Shown piece by piece: positions 31,883 through 37,597 of a DNA stretch of 37,597 nt. Each line of letters begins with the position of its first letter. The first letter of the stretch is position 1. The translations under genes and the position numbers were made by a program. The stretch covers positions 1-37,597 of the forward strand of contig JAGBRZ010000168.1 in assembly GCA_017632155.1 (NCBI GenBank). Direction: 5' to 3'. Under the pieces are notes generated by a model, which had not been told where the DNA came from, made no database searches, and saw only the letters and a program-made list of their open reading frames with translations. Source of the DNA: Clostridia bacterium (GTDB lineage Bacteria > Bacillota_A > Clostridia > Oscillospirales > CAG-272).

Positions 31883-33135
31883 TACTGAGCACCTCCCTTG
31901 ATAGCGTTAAATGCCGCAAAAGCATCGTCGGTCGACTGCTTGATTGCGTTCGATGTCATGGTGGCGGTTGCGATAACTGCAGCGTCGCCGTTCCAAGTGT
32001 CGGTGGTGATGCCGACGAATCCGCCCTTGTAAGCGCCAACGTCCATGCCGCCGAAATTGCCGAAGTATTCTTCGTCAAAAATGAACTGCTTTGCATCCAT
32101 CTTTGCGATGGCGCCGTTTGCGTCGATCACGAAGTAAACGTCCATCTGGTGGAAGCCGATGCTTCTCGAGTAGAAGCCGTAGTACTGCGCGCCGTCAACC
32201 TTGAAGGCGGCAGCCGCAACGACGGTGTTGAAGGTAGGAGGCGCAATGGGAATGATGTCGGTCGCATTCGCATAGAGACGGGTGATCTTGGTGTTCAGAT
32301 CCTCGGCGTAGGACTTCTGATTTGCCGAAGCTCTTTTAGCCTCATCGACGAAAGCCTTTGCCGTGTCTGTAATGTCTGCGCCGGTCACGTCGTAGACCCT
32401 GCCTACGCCGCTTGCATTGACGAGAACGAGCCAAGAAGTTTCTTTGAGCGTTATAACGTAAGCAAAGCCTGCATCGTTAGCGGCTTTCCATGCCTTTTCG
32501 ATGTTGCCGCCCTCATACGGAACCTCGAACTCCTCGAGTCCCAGCATACCGGGAGCGAGGGTGGGGATCATTTCCTGAAGGATCTGAGCATCGCTCTTAA
32601 CACCCTCTGCGATGAGAGAGTTGGAGATGAGAACCGAGAAGCCTTCGCTTACTGCACTCTTGAATGCGGTGGAGGAGTAGGTCGCGCCCGAAACGGTGCC
32701 GATGTCGGCAAGGGCGGAGTCCTTTTCAAGGTAGGAAGTGATATAGTTTGCGTCCTTTGCGCGGAAGTCGATCGAGTCGGTGTAAACGTCGAGCTGGATT
32801 CCGCAGATCTTACCGTCAGCGGTGATGCCGAAGGTGATCTCCATGGGTTCTTTTGAATACTGGGTGGAAGCCTTAGCGCGGACAACAAATCCCTTGCCGG
32901 AGGTTTCCTTGTAGATTGCGATAACGGACTCGGGAACGCCCGCGAGAGTGGAGGTCACTTCCTCGAAGTTATCAGCCTCGGGCATAACAGCGAGAAGGGG
33001 AGCAAATTCCGCGCCCTTGTTGTTCTCGGCGATGATGGGGCCGGTGAGGAAGTTGAGTCCGAACATTGCAACGCCGAAGATTGCGACGATGCAAAGAAGG
33101 ATAAGGATAGTTTTGAGAAGATGCTTGATATTCAT
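31882..33135 (-). CDS. rnfG: Rnf complex subunit G, double-length with two FMN-binding domains
   Basis: Start at ATG 33135, overlapping the rnfD stop by one base, gives 417 residues. One N-terminal membrane helix (6-30) precedes an FMN-binding domain with the flavinylation motif VSGATYSS (SGAT at 149-152, Thr152 the expected covalent FMN site). After a linker (GMLGLEEFEVPY) a second, related domain starts near 208 and ends in ATATMTSNAIK (389-399), where a canonical domain would have TGATMTSNAVK. Typical RnfG is about 200 residues. The second motif has lost the Gly before the Ala-Thr, so covalent FMN there is uncertain. RnfG passes electrons on the outer face of the membrane. Confidence 0.85.
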   Translation of the reverse strand: MNIKHLLKTILILLCIVAIFGVAMFGLNFLTGPIIAENNKGAEFAPLLAVMPEADNFEEVTSTLAGVPESVIAIYKETSGKGFVVRAKASTQYSKEPMEITFGITADGKICGIQLDVYTDSIDFRAKDANYITSYLEKDSALADIGTVSGATYSSTAFKSAVSEGFSVLISNSLIAEGVKSDAQILQEMIPTLAPGMLGLEEFEVPYEGGNIEKAWKAANDAGFAYVITLKETSWLVLVNASGVGRVYDVTGADITDTAKAFVDEAKRASANQKSYAEDLNTKITRLYANATDIIPIAPPTFNTVVAAAAFKVDGAQYYGFYSRSIGFHQMDVYFVIDANGAIAKMDAKQFIFDEEYFGNFGGMDVGAYKGGFVGITTDTWNGDAAVIATATMTSNAIKQSTDDAFAAFNAIKGGAQ

Positions 33136-34106
33136 TATTTGATACCTCCAAGGGGCTTCTTCTTCGTCCATTCATTGATGAAGGGAACGAGGAGGTTCAT
33201 TGTGAGGATTGCGATAGATACGCCCTCGGGATAGGATCCCCAGAAGCGGATCGCAAAGGTGAGAAGTCCTGCGCCGATGCAGAATACAACTCGACCCTTG
33301 TTGGTCGCGGGGGTGGTTACGTAGTCGGTAGCCATAAAGATAGCGCCGAGGAATACGCCGCCCGCAAGGATGTGCTGAAGCGCGAAGGTTACGTCAAAGC
33401 CGCCCGCGATGAGGTAGCAAACGAAAACGGTCGCGATGAAGGAAACGGGGATGTACCACTTGATAACCTTACGGCAAACAAGGTAGATAAAGCCGATAAC
33501 GAGCGCGATCGCGCAGGTCTCGCCGATAGTACCGCCGTGTGCGCCAACAAGAAGCTGAAGAACGGTGGGAGCCTGGGAGGCAGCCTCTGCGCCCTCATTG
33601 AGGAAGGAGAGGGGAGTTGCACCCGCTGCGATCTCGGGAACGGCATTGCCAAAGAAGGAGAGATCAAAGAGGGGGGAGATAGCCGCGCCGCCTGCAACCG
33701 AAGCGAAGGTGAGAAGCATAAGTACACGAGCCGCAATTGCGGGGTTTACAATGTTCTTGCCAAGACCGCCAAAGAAGCCCTTGACAACTACGATAGCGAA
33801 AACGGAGCCGAGAGCAGCCTGCCAGAGTTCAACATTGGTCGAAAGGTTGAGTGCGAGAAGAAGACCGGTTACGGTAGCGGAGAAATCGCCGACCGTCTGC
33901 TTCTTCTTAACGCAGAGATTGAAGATCACTTCTGCAGCCACTGCGCTTGCAACGCAGGTGAGGATGAGAAGGAGCGCCTTGATGCCGAAGAAAACGATTG
34001 CCGCGATGGAGGCGGGGATCATTGCGATCACGACGTCAAGCATAATATTGTGGGTGGATACGCCGCTGTTGATATGAGGTGCGGCAGTAAGTGAAAGCTT
34101 TTTCAT
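33135..34106 (-). CDS. rnfD: Rnf electron-transport complex subunit D
   Basis: ATG 34106 with AAGGAGG upstream (323 residues) is chosen over longer in-frame starts, which fall in rnfC. The membrane protein has the RnfD/NqrB layout: PHINSGVSTHNIMLDVVIAMIP at the start, GLGKNIVNPAIAARVLM in the middle, and the flavinylated-Thr region MATDYVTTPATNKG near residue 270, where FMN would be attached by ApbE. It conducts electrons through the membrane with ion translocation. It starts 14 nt after rnfC and overlaps rnfG by one base. Confidence 0.9.
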   Translation of the reverse strand: MKKLSLTAAPHINSGVSTHNIMLDVVIAMIPASIAAIVFFGIKALLLILTCVASAVAAEVIFNLCVKKKQTVGDFSATVTGLLLALNLSTNVELWQAALGSVFAIVVVKGFFGGLGKNIVNPAIAARVLMLLTFASVAGGAAISPLFDLSFFGNAVPEIAAGATPLSFLNEGAEAASQAPTVLQLLVGAHGGTIGETCAIALVIGFIYLVCRKVIKWYIPVSFIATVFVCYLIAGGFDVTFALQHILAGGVFLGAIFMATDYVTTPATNKGRVVFCIGAGLLTFAIRFWGSYPEGVSIAILTMNLLVPFINEWTKKKPLGGIK

Positions 34107-34120
34107 TGACTGTTTCCTCC

Positions 34121-35470
34121 TTATCTCGACTGCTTGGAGCGCTCGTACTGCTTGAGCCACCATTTTGCATCCTGGTTGGTTGCAAGCAGAGGACGGTGCG
34201 CGGGGCAAACGTAGGAACAGCATCCGCAGTCAACGCACTGGCGAACGCCGGTGTCGATAAGAGCTGCTTCACGCTTTTCTTCGTTCTTTATTTTCATAGC
34301 GGATTCAACAGCGCCGATGTTGATATCAACGGGGCACTTTTCCATACATCTGCCGCAGCGGATGCAGGCGGAGGGCTCGGGGAGAGTTGCTCTCTTTTCG
34401 TCGAATGCGAGGATGCAGTTGGATACCTTAACGATGGGGGAGTCAACGGAAACGGTTGCGTTACCGTTCATAGGACCGCCGATAACAACCTTGCCAACCT
34501 TTTCAAGGTCGGTCTCGGTGAGCTCAAGAAGGGTACGGATGGAGGTACCGATGGGAGCAATGAAGTTGCCGGGCTTCTTAACTGCGGGACCGTCAACGGT
34601 TACGATACGCTCGACAAGGGGCATACCGGTGTTAAGGTATTCCGCCATCTTCGCGAGGGTCGAAACGTTGATGATGAGTGCACCGAAGGAGGGGAAACGC
34701 TTGCCCGCGATGGCAACTCTGCCGGTCGCGTTGTAAAGCATAACCTGCTTTGCACCCTGGGGATAGATCGCATTGAGCTCGTGGATAACCACGTAGGGCT
34801 TGTTTGCAAACTGCCGCTTGAGCACCTCGATCGCATCGGGCTTGTTTTTCTCGATACAGATCTTAAAGGTAGCTTCTCCAAGATACTCACTCATATACTT
34901 GCGCATATATTCAATTCCGTCATCGATGAGATCTGCATGAGCGAGCATCATTCTGTGGTCGGATGTGATGTAGGGCTCACATTCAGCCGCGTTGACAAGA
35001 ACGGTATCAACTTTATAGTCGGGATTCTTTGCCTCGTTGAGCTTTGCCCAAGTGGGGAAAGCCGCACCGCCAAGACCGACAACTCCGCTCTCGCGGACTG
35101 CCTGAAGGAAACCGTCACAGCCCTCGAATACGGGGGGCTTCATATTGGGATCTGCCTCCATCTTGCCATCGCTTTCAATGCGGATCGCAGCAACGTCGCG
35201 GCCGCGAGCGGTGGGAAGGCTGAGTATCTCGGTAACAGTACCCGATACGGTTGCGTGTACGGGGGAAGAGAATCTTTCTCCCTCGCGTGCGATAAGCTGT
35301 CCTACGTAAACGTGATCACCCACGTTGACGATAGGCTCGGCAACGCTACCAGAATGCATGTTCATAGGCAGGATAACTTCTTTGGGTGTCTGAATTTTCA
35401 CGGGTTCGCATCCTGCCGTGTTTTTATTGTGCGGCACGTGCAGGGACGAAATGTCTTTCTTGAAAATCAT
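34121..35470 (-). CDS. rnfC: Rnf electron-transport complex subunit C
   Basis: The 449-residue peripheral subunit binds NAD+, FMN and iron-sulfur clusters. A biotinyl-like barrel near the N-terminus (ILPMNMHSGSVAEPIVNVGDHV) is followed by the Gly-rich nucleotide loop GVVGLGGAAFPTWAKL and NAAECEPYITSDH, standard for RnfC. Two ferredoxin-type clusters lie at the end: CIRCGRCMEKCP and CVDCGCCSYVCP. AGGAGG precedes the ATG at 35470. No rnfB accompanies it, so the ferredoxin-oxidising partner is missing from this locus. Upstream are two GAA/TTC-loop hairpins and then apbE. Confidence 0.95.
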   Translation of the reverse strand: MIFKKDISSLHVPHNKNTAGCEPVKIQTPKEVILPMNMHSGSVAEPIVNVGDHVYVGQLIAREGERFSSPVHATVSGTVTEILSLPTARGRDVAAIRIESDGKMEADPNMKPPVFEGCDGFLQAVRESGVVGLGGAAFPTWAKLNEAKNPDYKVDTVLVNAAECEPYITSDHRMMLAHADLIDDGIEYMRKYMSEYLGEATFKICIEKNKPDAIEVLKRQFANKPYVVIHELNAIYPQGAKQVMLYNATGRVAIAGKRFPSFGALIINVSTLAKMAEYLNTGMPLVERIVTVDGPAVKKPGNFIAPIGTSIRTLLELTETDLEKVGKVVIGGPMNGNATVSVDSPIVKVSNCILAFDEKRATLPEPSACIRCGRCMEKCPVDINIGAVESAMKIKNEEKREAALIDTGVRQCVDCGCCSYVCPAHRPLLATNQDAKWWLKQYERSKQSR

Positions 35471-35515
35471 AGCACTCCTCCTGTTTATATTAATTATAAT
35501 TTTTTAACGATTCTG

Positions 35516-35555
35516 TCCGCCTTCGGCGGAGTTAAGGTATTTGCCTTCGGCAAAT
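35516..35555. repeat. Pair of small hairpins between apbE and rnfC
   Basis: tccgcc-ttc-ggcgga (35516-35530) and atttgcc-ttc-ggcaaat (35539-35555) are separated by gttaaggt. Different stems with the same triloop recall the hairpin units at 1122-1309, though the linker differs. No T-run follows on the minus strand, so read-through into rnfC is likely. Confidence 0.6.
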
Positions 35556-35561
35556 TTCGAA

Positions 35562-36623
35562 TTAATCTTGCTCGGTAATGAGAAGTTTGAATCCCTCGGT
35601 CATCAGTTTTTCTCCGTCGGGGGTGATCCAGAGGACTTCAACACCGTCAAGTGAATCAACGAGAGCTCGTCCTTCCTCATAGCTCACTGTGAAGAGCGCT
35701 GTGGAGAGTGCGTCGGCAAGTCCCGAGTCCTTTGTGATGATGCTGACGGATGAAAAATGCTTTGAGGGCATAAGTGTGTCTTTATCGATTATATGGTGGT
35801 ACTGTACGCCGTCAACGGTGTAGAATCTTTCGTAGATTCCCGAGGTGACGCACGAGGTATCTGTCAAAGTTATATATTCTGCGTAGGTTTCGCCTCTGTC
35901 AAGAGGATTTTTGATGCCGGTAAGCCAGCCGCTGCCGTCGGGCTTTGTACCGATGATGCGGATATTGCCGCCAATGTTGAGAACGTATGAGCTGAGTCCG
36001 AGCGATTCAAGGTATTGCGCAGCCTTTTCGGTGGCGTATCCCTTGCCGAGCGCACCGACATCGAGTGATGCGGCAGGGTCGCTGATGCGGACTGTGAGGT
36101 TTTCTTCGTCGATCTCAAGCAGATCGATCGAGGTGTGCTTGCTTGCTTCCTCCAAAACTTCGGTGGAGGGGATCGAAGCGTTTGCGGGATCGCTTGATGC
36201 CGCTTGTCTGCAGTCGTGCCAAGGGCGAAGCACCGCGCCCATCATTACGTTCATCTCGCCGCCCGTGAGCGTATAAAGCTCTTTGGCATAAAGAAGAAAA
36301 TCAATTAATTTTTGGTCGACCTTAAGGGGTTCACCACCCGCATTCAGATTGATGGTGCGGAGGTTTGTGACACCCGAATGTTCATAATAGATGTCAAAAA
36401 GGTTGTGGTATTCTTCGAGAATTTTTGCAGTTTCGGAACAAATTTCTTCAAATTCCTCGCTGCCCTCGCCTGAGTAATTGTAAATATAGGAAACAGTGTC
36501 AAAAAATGTGTAATATACCATTCCGAGGGGTTCTGTCTTAACTGCAGATTGAGGGCAGCCCGTCATAAAGACGAGCAGCCCCCAAATCAGAGATAGACAG
36601 GAAAGGGATTTCAGAATCTTCAC
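35562..36623 (-). CDS. apbE: FAD:protein FMN transferase lipoprotein
   Basis: The 353-residue precursor starts at GTG 36623 and has a signal with lipobox MTGC (lipidated Cys at about 23), so it works on the outer face of the membrane. Family motifs: FFDTVSYIY near the N-terminus, DVGALGKGYATEKAA (about 190-205), LNIGGNIRIIGTK, HHIIDKDT, and SGLADALSTALF, which holds the Mg2+/FAD site residues. It moves FMN from FAD onto Thr/Ser of target proteins, here RnfG and RnfD of the same operon. Upstream ribosome binding sequence AGGAGATAGGA is close to the GTG. It lies 30 nt after the two-repeat protein gene. Confidence 0.9.
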   Translation of the reverse strand: MKILKSLSCLSLIWGLLVFMTGCPQSAVKTEPLGMVYYTFFDTVSYIYNYSGEGSEEFEEICSETAKILEEYHNLFDIYYEHSGVTNLRTINLNAGGEPLKVDQKLIDFLLYAKELYTLTGGEMNVMMGAVLRPWHDCRQAASSDPANASIPSTEVLEEASKHTSIDLLEIDEENLTVRISDPAASLDVGALGKGYATEKAAQYLESLGLSSYVLNIGGNIRIIGTKPDGSGWLTGIKNPLDRGETYAEYITLTDTSCVTSGIYERFYTVDGVQYHHIIDKDTLMPSKHFSSVSIITKDSGLADALSTALFTVSYEEGRALVDSLDGVEVLWITPDGEKLMTEGFKLLITEQD

Positions 36624-36652
36624 AATTCCTATCTCCTGTTAGTGAATTTTAA

Positions 36653-37597
36653 TTATCTAGCGTTGTTAGCAGCCTGTGCAACTACTGCGCAGATACCGGT
36701 GATCTGCATGGTGCAGCCTGCATCAAGAAGAGCCTGCTCAACAGAGATCTGGTGAGCGTTTACTTCCTTGGTCTGCATGCCTGCGATCTCTGCAGCGGTC
36801 TTGCCGAGAACGTAGCTGGAGAATGCAGCGGACTGGATGTACCACTCCTTAACGGTGCCGCCCTCAACGTTGGGCTGGCCGTAAGCTGCCATGTTGTAGC
36901 CTTCCTTGAGCTCACGCTTGGTGCCCTTGAACTCCTGAGCGGTGGGAACACCTGCAACAGTGATGTCGATCTTGGGCTGGATAGCGTCGTTAAGGGTAGC
37001 GATAACCTTGCCGTCAGCAACTACTGCGCAAGCGATGTCGGAGTACATAGCTACGAGACCGTCAGCCTCAGCGGTAGCAGCCTTGGAATCAGCAGCAGCG
37101 GTCTTAGCAGCTACACCAAGGGTGAAGGTGCCGGGAACTGCCTTGAATGCCATGCCCTGCTCGTCAGCGCAAGCCTTTGCAACTGCAGCCATGAAATCGG
37201 TGATCTGCATGGAGCAGCCTGCCTCGAGGAGTGCGGTGTCAACAGCGATCTGGTGGCCGCCTGCTTCCTGAGTCTGGAGAGCTGCAACCTCAGCGCCGGT
37301 CTTGCCTACAACGTAGGACTCGAAAGCCTTAGCCTGAGCGTCCCACTCGAGCATAACGCCGTTGCCGTCGTTGTCAACCTTGCCCTCCATACCGTATCTG
37401 GAGCCGAGCTCCATCTTGGTCTCGAAGGTCTTTGCGGTGTCAACTGCACCGTCGGTGATAGCCATCTTGTTCTGTGCAACGTCGATACGGCAGAGAACGA
37501 TCTTGCCCTCAGCGTCGGTAACAACGGTAGCGATGGTAGCGTCTACCTGTGCGTTGCCTTCCTTGGAGGAAGCGGTGCTAACTACTACGCCAAGTCC
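36653..37597 (-). CDS. Two-repeat protein of unknown function next to apbE (5' partial)
   Basis: The frame is open to the right edge (reading GLGVVVSTASS at the edge), so the visible 314 residues are the C-terminal part; an internal ATG at 37465 is not the start. Two copies of one domain are present. Copy 1 runs from the edge to about 37180 and copy 2 from about 37060 to the stop. Shared positions: DGK-x-V/A strand start, K-x-ELGxxYGM / KRELKEGYNM, EW-x-x-Q-x-x-AF-x-SYVxGKT, HQIxV, ALLxAGCxMQIT, and Ala-rich ends. The linker is Ala/Glu-rich. I have no named family for it; location beside apbE and rnf suggests a membrane redox or flavoprotein function, which is inference. Confidence 0.6.
   Translation of the reverse strand, partial: GLGVVVSTASSKEGNAQVDATIATVVTDAEGKIVLCRIDVAQNKMAITDGAVDTAKTFETKMELGSRYGMEGKVDNDGNGVMLEWDAQAKAFESYVVGKTGAEVAALQTQEAGGHQIAVDTALLEAGCSMQITDFMAAVAKACADEQGMAFKAVPGTFTLGVAAKTAAADSKAATAEADGLVAMYSDIACAVVADGKVIATLNDAIQPKIDITVAGVPTAQEFKGTKRELKEGYNMAAYGQPNVEGGTVKEWYIQSAAFSSYVLGKTAAEIAGMQTKEVNAHQISVEQALLDAGCTMQITGICAVVAQAANNAR

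Noticed and set aside
34091..35578. Rightward open frame of 495 codons
   Set aside because: It is antisense to rnfC, which has both ferredoxin-type clusters and a strong ribosome binding site.

Overview
The window looks like a chromosomal segment of an anaerobic, probably gut-dwelling Clostridia bacterium. Supporting signs are strong GGAGG-type ribosome binding sites, near-consensus sigma-A promoters, an Rnf cluster with NusG-II and Gx-transporter genes, a rubredoxin-fused A-type flavoprotein, lipoproteins with long Thr/Pro/Glu linkers, and many intrinsic terminators. The taxonomic placement is inferred from gene content, not from a marker gene.

Layout. 1-1038: the C-terminal part of a winged-helix regulator. 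1039-1818: no protein gene; a terminator, an unusual array of small hairpins, a decayed tRNA 3' end, and tRNA-Ser(GCU) with its own promoter and terminator. 1819-6306: a YcxB-like membrane protein, an APH(3')-like kinase and two tandem sugar-binding lipoproteins without permeases. 6371-13616: a carbohydrate/sugar-acid operon (two clan GH-A hydrolase-like proteins, UlaG-like metallohydrolase, galactonate dehydratase-like enzyme, SDR, FAD oxidoreductase), split before its last gene by a 235-bp MITE with a perfect 8-bp target duplication. 13617-14234: no protein gene; a divergent pair of promoters, one driving a very short leftward RNA and the other a structured RNA of about 430 nt ending in an 18-bp terminator hairpin. 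14308-19412: FprA-rubredoxin, two PHP-domain phosphoesterases, a stand-alone MgtE membrane domain and a YhhN-family membrane protein. 19442-22671: an operon of a ketopantoate reductase-like enzyme, a cytoplasmic sialidase-like propeller and a metallophosphoesterase.

22746-27939 holds tandem paralogous secreted proteins: a short protein ending in a TTGD-type tail, an SGNH hydrolase ending in GCGG-TM-KKKD, the relic tail of a second short gene, and a second SGNH hydrolase. This reads as duplication of a two-gene unit followed by loss of one gene. 28003-29752 has a sugar isomerase-like TIM-barrel protein and a DUF2927-like lipoprotein, convergent.

29841-37597 (minus strand) is a membrane redox operon: a two-repeat protein running off the right edge, ApbE flavin transferase, RnfC, RnfD, a double-length RnfG, RnfE, RnfA, a NusG-II protein and a Gx transporter. 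The expected rnfB is absent. ApbE would attach FMN to RnfG and RnfD, so the genes form one functional set.

The strongest candidates for something undescribed are the 430-nt RNA, the variable-stem/constant-linker hairpin array, and the duplicated secreted-protein unit with its GCGG C-terminal signal.
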